DNA of 64,000 bases, taken from assembly GCA_014084085.1 (NCBI GenBank), contig NPFB01000052.1, positions 87,349-151,348 of the forward strand, given 5' to 3'. This stretch comes from Hondaea fermentalgiana. Its lineage: Eukaryota > Sar > Bigyra > Thraustochytrida > Thraustochytriidae. The position numbers and the translations under genes are program-made. The notes below the pieces were generated by a model. That model had not been told where the DNA came from. It did not search any database and was given only the letters and a program-made list of their open reading frames with translations. This document shows, piece by piece, positions 50,801 through 59,481 of this stretch. Each line of letters begins with the position of its first letter. The first letter of the stretch is position 1.

Positions 50801-51948
50801 GCGATCGCAAAAAGAGCAACGACGACAAGGGAAAGCAGGGTTCGAACCGGGGTGGAAGCGGTGCCAACAAACGGGGTGGGAGCGGCGACGGCGACGACTC
50901 TGACAGTGACAAGGGTTCGGATGACGAGAGAGGCCGTGGCAAGGCCAGCAGCGATGACGATAGCGACTCCGAGGATGAGCGGCGAAACAAGAAGAACAAG
51001 TCGAAAACGCATTCATTGCCGCAGCGGCGGCGCGCCAAAGTTAGCATTGCCTCGTACGAGAAGTCGAGTCTTTGGAAGGACTCGCGCGTACGTGGCAAGA
51101 AGAATTGCGTGTCGATCGAGGAGCCAGAGTGGAAAACGGACAAGGACGGCGTTGAATACTGGGACGAAACTTGCCTCTATAGAGCTCCCGATCGTAACGT
51201 GACGGTTGTCGATGTCGACATGAAGCCCGCGGTCAAGAACGGAGGTCTCGAGGACTGGATGCTTGCCGATTATGACAGCATTTGGCTTGCAGCAAAGCGT
51301 GGTGATTTGCGGAAACTGAAAAGGTTCGTGATGCAAGGCAAAAAGTTTGATGAGGTCGATAAACGAGGAGTTGACAAGGACATGGACAACACGTGGCTGG
51401 GAAAGCTGTTCCTTGCCGCAAGCAAGGCAACGTCGGGCCGCACACCGCTGTATTGGGCGTGTGTCATGAACCAGACTAAGGTTGTCGAGTTCCTTTTGAA
51501 GAAGGGAGCGCAGGACAAGGACTCGCAGTGCTACGACGGCACCTCATCGCCAGAGATCCAGGAAATGCTCGAAGGATACGGGTTCAAGGGATCGAAGACG
51601 ATCGACATCGAGGATATGGATGAGGAAACAAAGGAGAAATATAAAAGGGTTCAGCAACGGCGCGTAGATATGTCGCGCACCCACGACGCGCCGCCTGCCT
51701 CAAGACCGACCTCGCCGACCACGCCAACGTCCCCTAGCAGTGCGCGGGCGAGGGACTCGTCGGCCAACCTTTCCTCGCGGAGTCGCAAGTCTTCCCGCAC
51801 GCTCTTTGGTTTTCGGCGCAAATCAAATGCTTCGAGCACGCAATTAGGTAATGTTGCTGATTATGGAGAGAGCAAGCCGGGGCTTGTTAACAAAATGAAA
51901 GACGCGGCAAAGAAGGCTGCGTCCAAGATGAAGCGCAATCGAACGTAG
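44806..51948 (+). CDS. Giant acidic/serine-rich protein with RLPS repeat array and ankyrin C-terminus
   Basis: A 2380-residue single-exon gene. Most of it is disordered: Asp/Glu-rich tracts, Gln-rich (about 140-155), two copies of a MDVDEMLSAMTSMKTRMALHK-like helix (about 660-730) and a coiled coil (about 850-910). An array of 12 RLPSxLxxAxKxxRK motifs separated by Ser/Asp/Glu linkers lies at residues 1322-1770. A Lys-run and a poly-Ser region follow (about 1860-1920). The structured end (about 2080-2250) includes an ankyrin-like part: SIWLAAKRGDLRKLKRFV and GRTPLYWACVMNQTKVVEFL. The alternation of basic motifs with acidic serine tracts recalls Nopp140/treacle, CK2-phosphorylated nucleolar proteins; that is an analogy only. 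The ATG at 44806 (MATYARADPP) has a good context, and the upstream frame is repeat sequence. Confidence 0.85.
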   Translation: MATYARADPPSAYALSDDAMRNGVVSGIVYESDADEDTAEMELEDPDVILGYAQRRKDSLEADQDAQATRSRDASRARRSHAKAPVTDRSRSRSGSHPRDVLERKLREERASRQKKQQQPKQQSAPQPSIFMGYNGHLLQQQQQQKQQQKAAAIKLPARAPDARYTPGGNDSAQMVSQGLVSQRTRAFQDTDETVLLARKLCGKSTPKGFPSLDELRFKLDAAKEKKKNKKKQGKGPAKNKPSQLSGNADDYPDDFEIPADGTDDLGFLELAMKERLEAEHSRSPRFVPDSSDQESVTSAGEIANKSRMWHLQHRARVESRSSVDSEGLSSADEGSMEFDRKYRSKAAGENRKAFGHMDDNEDDDDNESNEFFDEDDVDILASPSESERGFDEASSTQDLGFPSYSSDDDGESSVRDSEASVSSLEFSPNASGNERRTHENMDGLGFPRGSSDSEEDDDDDDDENGDGNGHLQGDSADDYSENGDLVSLDDIRPGANSQLDELSDRSSQDEAASVASDHVAGPPSQLGPGPGSDDGQYVIGILHDDDESASVCRPARKEKKFSEIASDDDVDDDESFEIEVGLQDVIVPDEMVPLGRREHAYYGDAEDKEQTIVNKVKSFISQAKAVQESEERDAQKKSKVATKKEQPRGKFGEKQMDVDEMLSAMTSMKTRMALHKDRVPKTSYKRSAQVTKQPGGDQAPGQAFESDETPALQAEADEILSAMSSMKARMALHKQKAALLSASDTSHQQARGDPRQGQLTGREPTKSGEYQRGSGQRKPTVTRGTLGRRQDDDDEEEDNGRHWRNTRQSANDGRRRRRKTSDDASENETENEDVEGESSSRTQRGREVSRSEAELRQFRAEALKEKEELEARCRDLEQRLDAQQSEHVAVQHRLFEEMKSIRDMLATQTSSRSMIKIDGEEYEYVEEDDDDDEDEDEDQDYDENEEEEEEEEEGVDESEGENENEARSRSPAARTARSPRSGADAQEVDDEVSEASEGYTDEGLGEGDLIYELKVKLNSPETARKLEAIRKKVLGNRLEKSEQARQPSPSHAENEAAAGVVTPGIMTPSMRAAAARKRARAEADARRAKDAAQKPRRPIVPYGPNESSESEDDDDDDDEEEEEVDDEEDDGSSDGSYEEGSELSESDVNEDHEVVMEVVNEAAESGDDEIEEEDEEDEGSLRGVDIEQPGIGAEGQKKITSQRNAQAAPKTVTDDGASQGSSVSGSNAGGTSRALDELGANGDNVDDESDVSLANRESGEGFTKNAPVAAPGVSGSGSDSESGSDSESDHVDHDDDGNGSDGKAGAGAIAGANAAKNAKLRLPSKLGAPRSHEASESGSKSASESENDTIQSSGRKDDDDDDDDKARAQRSKGQLPSKLMTTSSANEDESGTEASSSSESEDEQKPKFRLPSKLAAAVQKGRDNDDVENASSKTGKKDAKMTSRLPSGFASALKQGRKSPSSESESGSDSSRSGSESESESESESDADAPKSKAQLPSSRNAVGKKGRTSSSGSDDDSDSSENDEDGRKPTSRLPSGLANALKQNRKSTSKSDEESESSKDERQTRSRLPSKLASAVKNGAKKGSGSSSSESESESESEHDDVTRKPTSRLPSGLSNALKQNRKSDSSDSDAEANRGKPTPRLPSNLANAVKKGAKKATSSSSEGESESESESDEDENTRNPMARLPSKLSSTAKKGRKPSLDSEDDEGSSDSDQEDAKPNSRLPSGLSNALKQSRKSAPDSDEDSEDARKSKARLPSSLSAAVKKGRKSSSSSSSGSEDESGSGSSDDSEDSRRKPRVRNAAMLAAAAANRKKGKGSWDSDDSDSDDDDDDEEDEEDLKRIKSRASDGRRNLANLKKSSSSSSSSKKKKKKKKSTKSKKRRGSSSSSSASSSSSSSSSSSSSGSSSSGSDSDAASRRRKHGSRRARSVSASTSSTRSSSSSSSSGSSSEENSSDSSRRRPTRAADGDSSGRKSSRHDKKDKKRDDRSSDEDEQDDGGDRKKSNDDKGKQGSNRGGSGANKRGGSGDGDDSDSDKGSDDERGRGKASSDDDSDSEDERRNKKNKSKTHSLPQRRRAKVSIASYEKSSLWKDSRVRGKKNCVSIEEPEWKTDKDGVEYWDETCLYRAPDRNVTVVDVDMKPAVKNGGLEDWMLADYDSIWLAAKRGDLRKLKRFVMQGKKFDEVDKRGVDKDMDNTWLGKLFLAASKATSGRTPLYWACVMNQTKVVEFLLKKGAQDKDSQCYDGTSSPEIQEMLEGYGFKGSKTIDIEDMDEETKEKYKRVQQRRVDMSRTHDAPPASRPTSPTTPTSPSSARARDSSANLSSRSRKSSRTLFGFRRKSNASSTQLGNVADYGESKPGLVNKMKDAAKKAASKMKRNRT
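48769..50118 (+). repeat. Coding array of 12 RLPS-type motifs
   Basis: Twelve degenerate units within the giant gene. Two subtypes largely alternate: RLPSKLASAVKKGRK-like and RLPSGLSNALKQNRKS-like. Units are separated by 15-40 residues of Ser/Glu/Asp. The spacing is irregular, the motif core is well kept and the linkers vary, which points to selection on the motif rather than recent DNA slippage. Confidence 0.9.
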
Positions 51949-52417
51949 AGTGTAAGAAAAGAAAAGTAAGTCGCTTCACCAGGCAGGCAAGCATTCAAGC
52001 AAGCCAAAGCCCCCATCTTGATTCCGTTTTTTGTTTTTGTATTTCCCCTTGACTCCTTGACGCATCGATACATTTCAATTTTAATCCATTTATCGAATTA
52101 TTCATTTATGCTCTGTTTGACGGAGTAGTAAGTCGGGCAGCTAGCTATCTAGACTGCCTTGATTTTTCTTATTGTACTAGGAATACTTTGCTCTCCGCCG
52201 ACTCTGGCGACTTCGTCTGTTCTCTTCAACGACATCTCCCTGTTGACCTCTTTATCCCTCTGCGTTTTTTTTTGTTTTTTTTTCTCTCTCTCTCTCTCTA
52301 CTCTGGACGCTCCTTTCCGCGAGCAGGTCTGTGTCTCCAAGAGGTTGAGCTGCTTGACGTACGCAGATCTGTCAGACCAGCAGCGATATTGAGTACGAGT
52401 CGTGCAAGTTCACTCAC
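51949..52417. other. Convergent spacer, giant gene and hotdog gene
   Basis: 469 bp, AT-richer, with T runs near 52267-52281 and TC repeats at about 52283-52299. No gene is recognised. Confidence 0.55.
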
Positions 52418-53596
52418 TCATAACTTGCTTTCGGTATGCTCGTGACCGGGGTGACCGGGAAAAGACATGTGGATGAAGAGACCAGAGCCCGTAGCGATTT
52501 CTGGCATCTTGCGCCAGTCTTCTGGGTTTCCGGACTGCGCACCCTCCAAGGTGACAGCATGCACCGAGCCACGCACAAAAACCTTGCGACCCTCAATCTT
52601 TTCAATGTACGCATGCAGGTAAACAAAGCTGAACGCGCTTGGATCGATCTCGATGGCCTGGTGGTACTCGATTTCGAGAAAAGCCGTGACACAATGCGAC
52701 CCTGAGAGCATGACTGTGTGACCCATGATGTGGTCGAGGGCGACAAAAATACCACCTGTACTGAGGTTTGGCTTGTCGTCGATGAGACTGTCAGCCTGAG
52801 AGGTCGCGCTTCGCACGGAAAGCAGGCTAGATATCGATGTGGTCTCTTTCGAGTACGCGCTCCATAGAGACATGTTGTTTTGCGGGCCAAAGTCGTAGCT
52901 CTGACGCTCTTGCTCCAAGGCCGGAGGACCCATATTTGGGTGCACGATGAGACCCGGTACAATTTTGCTCGGGTCGTAAGATTCGAGAAGATGCTCGGCC
53001 ACGAGGGGCTCTCCACGCAGACCGAAGGCGCCGTTACGAACAGATTCCATGGTCTGTCCGACAGTTGTCATGAAGAGCGGCGACGAGGCCAGGGCCTCCT
53101 CGTCGGTGCGCAACGTCTGCACGAGGCGCATGTTGAGGACGTTCGTGTACCGCACCTCTGACTCGGTGAGCGGATTTCCAGAGACGTCAGAGATCCTGCC
53201 GCGGCCATAGACTTGGGCGTCATCATTTTCCGCCGAGCCGCACTCGAGCATTTTGAAGGCGTGCGTTTCCCCGAGCGCGGTTAGCTTGAGGTAGGTTAGC
53301 TTGGTGTACTTGATGGCGAGCGCCATCTCCGGCACGCCCGCGATCTCGGCGCAGGGCCCCGCCAGGAGCACGCCGTGCGCCGCCGCGCTCGAGCCTCCGT
53401 GGGCGGCCATGGGCGGCCCCTGCGCGCGGGGGGTGAATTCGATCTCGCAGCTTGCATCTTGCTCGCGTGTGTCCTCGCCCACGACCACCTTGCCGCTCGC
53501 CCAAAAGTAGCTGTGCTCCCTGCTCACGGCGCGCATCCTGGCGGCCTCCTCCCGGGTCGTCTCGGGGGCGGTGCCCTCGTTGCCCGCGCTGATCAT
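52418..53596 (-). CDS. Double-hotdog-like protein, possible acyl-CoA thioesterase
   Basis: A 392-residue protein. Residues about 60-175 contain PPMAAHGGSSAAAHGVLLAG, which resembles the PP..HGG helix entry of PaaI/THEM4-type hotdog thioesterases, followed by strands MALAIKYTKLTYLKL and VYGRGRISDVSG. A second, similar alpha/beta unit lies at about 280-385 (STGGIFVALDHIMGHTVM, then FLEIEYHQAI and RKVFVRGSVHAV). Two hotdog units in one chain fit a monomeric double-hotdog thioesterase. Substrate and catalytic acid are not identifiable, and the call rests on motif and strand pattern. I start at the ATG at 53596 (MISAGNEGTAPET); the frame stays open upstream in GC-rich sequence that is not protein-like. 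Confidence 0.65.
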   Translation of the reverse strand: MISAGNEGTAPETTREEAARMRAVSREHSYFWASGKVVVGEDTREQDASCEIEFTPRAQGPPMAAHGGSSAAAHGVLLAGPCAEIAGVPEMALAIKYTKLTYLKLTALGETHAFKMLECGSAENDDAQVYGRGRISDVSGNPLTESEVRYTNVLNMRLVQTLRTDEEALASSPLFMTTVGQTMESVRNGAFGLRGEPLVAEHLLESYDPSKIVPGLIVHPNMGPPALEQERQSYDFGPQNNMSLWSAYSKETTSISSLLSVRSATSQADSLIDDKPNLSTGGIFVALDHIMGHTVMLSGSHCVTAFLEIEYHQAIEIDPSAFSFVYLHAYIEKIEGRKVFVRGSVHAVTLEGAQSGNPEDWRKMPEIATGSGLFIHMSFPGHPGHEHTESKL

Positions 53597-54438
53597 GCCG
53601 CTTCCAGCCAGCACTTCGCGAGACGCGGCGACGAGGACGCCGACTCTCACGCGTCCGCGAGGCCGACGACCGCGACGCGCCCGGCCACGCAGCAGCAGCG
53701 CTCGGCGCTCCCGACGCCCTCGCGCGCCTTCCTCGCTCTCCCGTTCCAGGTCTGCCGCTCCAAGCGAGCACGCACGCAAGCACGCACGCAAGCAAGGGCG
53801 GCATGACAGACTATCCTACTACACTACACTATACACGAACGAGCCCCTGCTTTCTATCTCTCTTTCCGCACGTGCCCGGGAAGCCCTCGCCTCGTCATCC
53901 GTCTCCCCTTTCTGCAGCAGCAGCTCTGCCCTGCTCTGCGCTGCTCTTGCGCGCGAGGCCGCTGCCGCTCCGTCGCAGCGCCGAGGCGCGACGGGCCGAG
54001 GCGAGGCGAGGCGAGGCGACACGAGACGCGACGCGCCGACGCGCCGAGTCGAGCCGGCATGAGCTCCGCCGAGACGAGGCAGTTAGTTAGATGCCTGGCG
54101 CCGCTCCTCTCTCTCCCTGTACGCCGCGCCTGCGTCCGACCGTGCTGCTCCCTCGCCTGCCTGGCACGCCGCGGCGCGCCCTCGCTCCCTCTTTCGCCCG
54201 ACCGACGCCGCTCCCTCCTCCTCCTCCTCCTCCCTCCCGCGCCTCCCCCCGCGCGCTCTCTGCGCACGCCGCGGCGAAACCGGCGCGAATCGGCGAGGCG
54301 GCCGCGGCCGGGACCAGAACCGGAAGAGCAGCAGCGGCTGCAGCAGATCGCGAACGCGACGAAGGCGAGCACGGGGTGGACGCGAGGCGCGGGCGGCGAG
54401 CGAGCAGGAGGAGGAGGAGCAGGAGGAGGCGGAGCAGG
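53597..54438. promoter_or_regulatory. Divergent promoter region, hotdog gene (-) and old yellow enzyme (+)
   Basis: 842 bp, mostly very GC-rich. An ACGCAAGC repeat lies at about 53770-53795, GAGGC repeats at about 53998-54017 and CTCCTC repeats at about 54213-54234. A long antisense open frame spanning the region and the next gene is a composition artefact. Confidence 0.5.
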
Positions 54439-55656
54439 ATGTCGGCGCTGTTCGAGGGACTCCAGCTGGGCGAGCTGCGCCTCAAGCACCGCGTGGTGCT
54501 GGCGCCGCTGACGAGGTTCCGCGCCGACCGCAAGACGCTGGTGCCCACGGAGCTCATGAAGGAGTACTACACGCAGCGCGCCACCGAGGGCGGCCTGCTC
54601 ATCACCGAGGCCACGTGCATCTCGCCGGAGGGCCTCCCGGACAACAACGTGCCCGGCATCTGGACCAAGGAGCAGACCCAGGGCTGGAAGAAGATCGTCG
54701 ACAGCGTGCATGCCAAGGGGGGACTCATCAGCGTGCAGCTCTGGCACACCGGCCGCATGGCCCACGAGACCATGCGCGACCACCCCATGGCCGACCCGGA
54801 GCGCCTGCCCACCGTCTCGGCCAGCGACGTCACCGCGCCCGGCAAGACAGGCGGCACGCTCTCGGGAGAAATCGACACCTACTCCAAACCGCGCCCTCTC
54901 CGTGAGGACGAGATTCCGCGTTTGCTGGAGGACTACAAGCGCGCAGCGCGCAATGCGCGGGAGGCTGGCTTCGATGCTGTCGAGCTCCACGCTGCCCACG
55001 GCTACCTCATTGACCAGTTCCTCAACGACAACACCAACAAGCGCTCCGACAAGTATGGAGGCAGCATCGAGAACCGCTGCCGTCTCCTCCGTGAGGCCGT
55101 CGAGGCAATCTCGGAGGAGATGCCCCTCTCGCGCGTCGGCGTGCGAATCTCGCCACAGTTTGAGGGTACCATGCGGTTTTTCGGCGCGAGCGACTCCAAC
55201 CCGCTCGAGCTGTACACGACGGCCATCAAGACCCTTGACCAGTACAACCTCGCCTACCTCTTGCTCACCGAGCCTCGTTGGTTTGGTGGCAAGTTCGACA
55301 AGGACCACTCCAAGGACCCTGGCTTCAGCATGGGTCTTTACAACCCATCAAAGTTCCGTCACCTCTACCGGGGCCCTATCATTGGTGCTGGCGGATTCAC
55401 TCCCCTCACGGCCCCGGACGCCGTGCACAATGGTCACTACGACGCCATTGGCTTTGGCCGCTGGTTCATTTCGAACCCGGACCTCGTTCACCGCATCCAG
55501 CAAAAGCTCCCGCTCAACAAGTACGTGCGCGAGACCTTTTACAAGCATGGGTCGCCGGACGGCTATGTTGATTATCCGTTCTATGAGGACGCCGACAAGT
55601 CTGCGCTCGTGCCCCAGGAAAAGATCGGCGCCAGCCTTGAGTCTGCCAAGCTCTAA
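54439..55656 (+). CDS. Old yellow enzyme family NADPH:flavin oxidoreductase
   Basis: A 405-residue FMN-dependent ene-reductase. Visible landmarks are APLTRFRAD (Thr25 near FMN), SVQLWHTGRMA, the substrate-binding pair His184/His187 in VELHAAHGYLIDQFLND, then SDKYGGSIENRCR, and the phosphate-binding IIGAGGF and DAIGFGRWFISNPDL near the C-terminus. OYEs reduce alpha,beta-unsaturated carbonyls, including oxylipins in plants (OPR). Whether it acts on oxidised polyunsaturated fatty acids here is speculation. The ATG at 54439 opens the barrel directly; upstream in-frame codons are GC-rich leader. Codon bias is strong. The identification is secure. Confidence 0.96.
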   Translation: MSALFEGLQLGELRLKHRVVLAPLTRFRADRKTLVPTELMKEYYTQRATEGGLLITEATCISPEGLPDNNVPGIWTKEQTQGWKKIVDSVHAKGGLISVQLWHTGRMAHETMRDHPMADPERLPTVSASDVTAPGKTGGTLSGEIDTYSKPRPLREDEIPRLLEDYKRAARNAREAGFDAVELHAAHGYLIDQFLNDNTNKRSDKYGGSIENRCRLLREAVEAISEEMPLSRVGVRISPQFEGTMRFFGASDSNPLELYTTAIKTLDQYNLAYLLLTEPRWFGGKFDKDHSKDPGFSMGLYNPSKFRHLYRGPIIGAGGFTPLTAPDAVHNGHYDAIGFGRWFISNPDLVHRIQQKLPLNKYVRETFYKHGSPDGYVDYPFYEDADKSALVPQEKIGASLESAKL

Positions 55657-56091
55657 TTCGTAGAACAATGGAGACAATGGTGGTCCCGTCATTTTCCCAC
55701 CGACGCAAGCTTTTACGCCCTAGCCTAGTAGCAACCAACCAAGTGCGTTTTTTATTCTTCACACACTTACTTAGGATCATCTTGCGTTTTTCTTCTTCCC
55801 AAACGCGATACATCTTGGCCATGTCGTTGTTCGCCTTGTCCTCATTGCCATTCTCTGTGACTTGTGCGCACCCCTCGGTGGACCGACCTTCAACAACGGT
55901 GCCTCCTACGCCCCCCCTCTCCCCCCCCCCCCCCGCGGCTACACATTCATCCTCTTTCGAAAAGAGCGACAACATCTTCTCCCATTTCTTCTTCCATGGC
56001 TTGTGCTATACATGCACCACCAGCAGTGACAATCGTGGGAGTACACACCTTTTCGAGAGTTCCCTCTCCGCGCCGCAATGAGCATCCTGAA
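55657..56091. other. Spacer before the EF-hand gene
   Basis: 435 bp between two plus-strand genes. It includes a C homopolymer-rich stretch (about 55911-55934) that is prone to sequencing error. The in-frame opening upstream of the EF-hand gene runs through this tract and is not used. Confidence 0.55.
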
Positions 56092-59000
56092 ATGGCAGAG
56101 CAGAACCTCGATGACCGACCATCCGCGAGGCGGCGGAGAGCGCTGATTAGCCAGGGTGCTAATAGCTCGCGGGGCGTTGCAGCGCGTCCGGTGTTCTCGC
56201 CGGCTGGAACTCCCGTCGCAAGGGCGTATCAAGGTAAGATGACAGAGGCGCAGACGGAGGACGCCGCGCAAGGCGCGGTGCGCCGGACGTCGATCATGCA
56301 GCTGCTGTACGAGTTCCAGAGCAAGCACCAGCAGCACGTTGTGCCGGAGCAGCGGCACGCCACCCTGGACGCGCTCATGGACGCCGTGGATCAGAGACGC
56401 GTCGAAGAGATTGCCAGAAAACGAAAGGAAGAGGAACGCGCCTTCGCCTGCGACGCCAAGGTTACGCTGCAAAATGTGCAAGACGAAATGTTTCGAGAAG
56501 AAGAAGAATGTCAGCGCATCGCGGAGTACTTCAAGAGCACCTTTGAAGAAGTCTCGCGGCGCTCCAAGACGGATAGCGATTGGAAGAAACAACAGCTACA
56601 AAACCAACTGCTCATGAGGCAAATCTCACAGAGCGCTCGTGTTGCGACCGCCAACCCCGCCGTTCGCGAGGAGATGAAGAACCGCATCCGTGAGCTTGCT
56701 GAAGCGAGGGTCACGGAACACCACCGAAGCGCCGCAGCGAAGCGGCTTCGTCACTTCAAGGAAAAACATCCTGAGACGGAGACTCGCAAAGTCATTCCAC
56801 CCACCAAAATAGCAATCGCAAGGCCCTCTGTGCGTGCCGGAGCCGCAAAACGCGAACGAGCCCGCAAACAGGCTCTTGCCAAACTACGGCGCAAATCACT
56901 CGACACCGAGGCGACAGCGTCTTCGAGTCCAGCGAACCCGGCCCCAGGAAGCAATTCAACTCCTGCTGGCGGACCTGGGCCGCAGGCAGCTTCCAAGAAA
57001 CCTGCCAAATCCCTCGCGGCGTCGAGCAAGCGATCCGTGATGGGCAGAATCTCAGACCCGGATGAAGAGGAGGAGCTTACATACGCGGACAAATTCTATC
57101 GCACACAGCGCTGTCTCTTTAATGCGCCGCAAATGGAAGCCGCCGAGCGCGTCTTCCGGGCCATTGTTCGAGACAAGGATGAAAGTGGGACCGCCTCGCA
57201 GGCAGACGAGCTCTTGGCGGCAGACTCAACAACGCACGCAGACGACGAAACGCACGCGCTCAAGGCGAGTCAGCTCGCACTCCAGCAAAAGGGTCTGCTG
57301 GCTCGCAAAGCTATGTCGCTGTCCATGTTTCAGCAAGTGCTTTCCCGAGTCTTCATGAACCCTGGTGAAAGCGCGATGATCAAGCGCATCTTTTCCGTTA
57401 TGTGCGGGCGAGATCCGGCAGAGAGACGCGAAGGGCTTACCTTTGCAAAGTTCGCCACATATCTCTCGACGTTCATGCTCGGTACGACGCAGCAAAAGCT
57501 ATTTCTCTGTTTCGAGGTCCTGGACACGGACCGGGACGGCTTCATTTCGCAACACGATATTTTCACGCTTTTGCGCTGCAACGCCGACTCAGCACTCACC
57601 ATTGATTTCGGCGTTCTCATGGCATGGATTGTTGGCGCGCATGAGCGCAGGACGCTGCGCGAAGAGGCATTTGCGCAAACGCAACGTAAGCGCCGCGCCC
57701 TCATGCGCAAAGCTCTTCGCGACTTTGCGAAGCAACACCGTCGTGATCGGCAAAAGACCAGAGTCCATCGGTCTCATGGGGACAATGACGAGAGTGGCAA
57801 TGACGAGGAGGACGACGTCGAAGACGTAGACGCGGACGATGATGGGGAGATTGGTGATTTTGCGTGCATTCGTGGGTCGTATCGGAATGCTGACGATCGT
57901 CTTGGCGACAATCGTCTTGGCCGATCCGATGACCCAGGCGACGACTTCGACAAGTACAGCTCGGAGAGCGACGACGACGACGATGACGATATCTCGCTTG
58001 GCAGCTTCGATTCGGCGGGAGACTGGCTGAACGATGACGGTGTCGCCGAGGAAGAGATGCTGCGCAATTTAGAAGAGCAAAATGCGCAAGAGAGCCAGAT
58101 GGACTTTGAGGACTTCAAGGGACTGTGGAACGCCAAGAGCGGACTACCCGAGCTGGTGAGGCTCATTGCAGATTGTTTCCCGCAAGTCACCGCCGTAAAG
58201 AAGGAAGGCATTGCGAGACGTGGGCTTGGTCCCCGCAACGGACGGCATGCTGGAAAATCAAATCCTGAAGAGACGGCTGGCTCACGGACTGAGCCTGCCT
58301 CGGGGGACAAGCCCAAGAACTTTATGGCCAATGCCATGTCCCTTCAAAAGGCAAAAAAGGGATTGCTCAATACACTTCGAACGCGGATCAAAGTGGCCAT
58401 GGTTACTTCGCACGAGCTAAAGTGCGCTCGCTCAATGCAGATGGCCACAGCATCAGGAACACAAGGGGAACCAGCAAGTGCGGCCTCTGGAGCAGATCCG
58501 TCCACGCCAACACCGGGCGGCAAACCAGTCCCTCCGCCCAAAGACGGAGAAGCACAAGATGCGAACACACCACGACCTGGCAAGTTCTTACGGGAGCTCG
58601 GTGTGAGTGTGGCGCTAGCACGAGCCGCGCGAAACTCTTTTCAGCGTCTCAAACCTTGTTCGCTCAAGGGAACAGTCACCCGCGAGTCATTTGTTGCAGG
58701 TCTCATTAATGCACAAGTCGGCTTTGAGGTCCAGCCCGCAGCAAAGCTTCTCTGCGAACGGCTTTTTGTGGCTGCCAACACCTCCCGCAACGGCGAGCTC
58801 AGCTTTTCCGAGTTTCTCGTGTCCATCACCACAGCGCTTCAAGGGACGAGACGCGAACGAGCGCGTTTGACGTTAAATGCACTTTTGTCGCCCGAGAGGG
58901 AGAAAGACTTTGTCGAGGCCCATGAACTCGAAACGCTGGTGAACGCAGGTCTTGATGTGATCGACCCCGTCTTGGCGAACTATCTTCTGGATGTGGTGGT

Positions 59001-59481
59001 CACGCGTGTCTCGCGTGGGGATCGTGGTGTGATTCTTTTCAAGGACGTGCTGGTTTTTGGAGAGGACGTTCGGCAACAAAAGGAAGACTTGGCGGCGCAG
59101 GCGCTAGCCGCATCACGCATTGGCCCGGCAATGTCTCGTCGGTCGATCATTAGCGGCGGAGGCGGCGATGATGATCGGGACTCTGTGGTATCGACAGTAA
59201 TTTTATCTCTTGGCGGAAATCGCCGTACGGACCGCAAGTTACGCTCCATGTCGTCTTGCAGCACTTCCTCTCAAGCGATTCGATCGCATCGTCGAGGAAA
59301 TCGACGTGGGTTAAGTGTCGATCTGCACATTGATCCTCGATCCGTGGAGCAGCGAATGGGGGACTTTGAGCTGCATAGTCTCAAAGAGCAGCAGATCGCG
59401 CTGCGTCAGAGTCCAGATGTGGACTATGTCTTCATTCACAAGCTTGTCGAAGCCTTTTTGCCAACTGCGACGCGCGCATGA
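56092..59481 (+). CDS. Large EF-hand protein with coiled-coil N-terminus
   Basis: A 1129-residue protein. A charged helical region lies at about residues 70-260 (EEIARKRKEEERAF, REEEECQRIAEYF). A basic Ala/Pro linker follows, then a helical EF-hand region at about 350-520. The clearest calcium loop starts at Asp478 (DTDRDGFISQHD) and has all the ligands of a canonical EF-hand. An acidic block (about 570-650) separates it from a second, degenerate EF-hand pair at about 885-935 (NTSRNGELSFSEFL). It is a likely calcium-responsive scaffold; no known family is recognised. The ATG at 56092 (MAEQNLDDRPS) is chosen because upstream codons cross a C homopolymer. A decayed copy of its last coding 110 bp follows the stop codon. 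Confidence 0.8.
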   Translation: MAEQNLDDRPSARRRRALISQGANSSRGVAARPVFSPAGTPVARAYQGKMTEAQTEDAAQGAVRRTSIMQLLYEFQSKHQQHVVPEQRHATLDALMDAVDQRRVEEIARKRKEEERAFACDAKVTLQNVQDEMFREEEECQRIAEYFKSTFEEVSRRSKTDSDWKKQQLQNQLLMRQISQSARVATANPAVREEMKNRIRELAEARVTEHHRSAAAKRLRHFKEKHPETETRKVIPPTKIAIARPSVRAGAAKRERARKQALAKLRRKSLDTEATASSSPANPAPGSNSTPAGGPGPQAASKKPAKSLAASSKRSVMGRISDPDEEEELTYADKFYRTQRCLFNAPQMEAAERVFRAIVRDKDESGTASQADELLAADSTTHADDETHALKASQLALQQKGLLARKAMSLSMFQQVLSRVFMNPGESAMIKRIFSVMCGRDPAERREGLTFAKFATYLSTFMLGTTQQKLFLCFEVLDTDRDGFISQHDIFTLLRCNADSALTIDFGVLMAWIVGAHERRTLREEAFAQTQRKRRALMRKALRDFAKQHRRDRQKTRVHRSHGDNDESGNDEEDDVEDVDADDDGEIGDFACIRGSYRNADDRLGDNRLGRSDDPGDDFDKYSSESDDDDDDDISLGSFDSAGDWLNDDGVAEEEMLRNLEEQNAQESQMDFEDFKGLWNAKSGLPELVRLIADCFPQVTAVKKEGIARRGLGPRNGRHAGKSNPEETAGSRTEPASGDKPKNFMANAMSLQKAKKGLLNTLRTRIKVAMVTSHELKCARSMQMATASGTQGEPASAASGADPSTPTPGGKPVPPPKDGEAQDANTPRPGKFLRELGVSVALARAARNSFQRLKPCSLKGTVTRESFVAGLINAQVGFEVQPAAKLLCERLFVAANTSRNGELSFSEFLVSITTALQGTRRERARLTLNALLSPEREKDFVEAHELETLVNAGLDVIDPVLANYLLDVVVTRVSRGDRGVILFKDVLVFGEDVRQQKEDLAAQALAASRIGPAMSRRSIISGGGGDDDRDSVVSTVILSLGGNRRTDRKLRSMSSCSTSSQAIRSHRRGNRRGLSVDLHIDPRSVEQRMGDFELHSLKEQQIALRQSPDVDYVFIHKLVEAFLPTATRA

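Noticed and set aside
53854..55308. 484-codon antisense open frame over the old yellow enzyme gene
   Set aside because: Mirror of strong codon bias in the sense gene; composition is artefactual.
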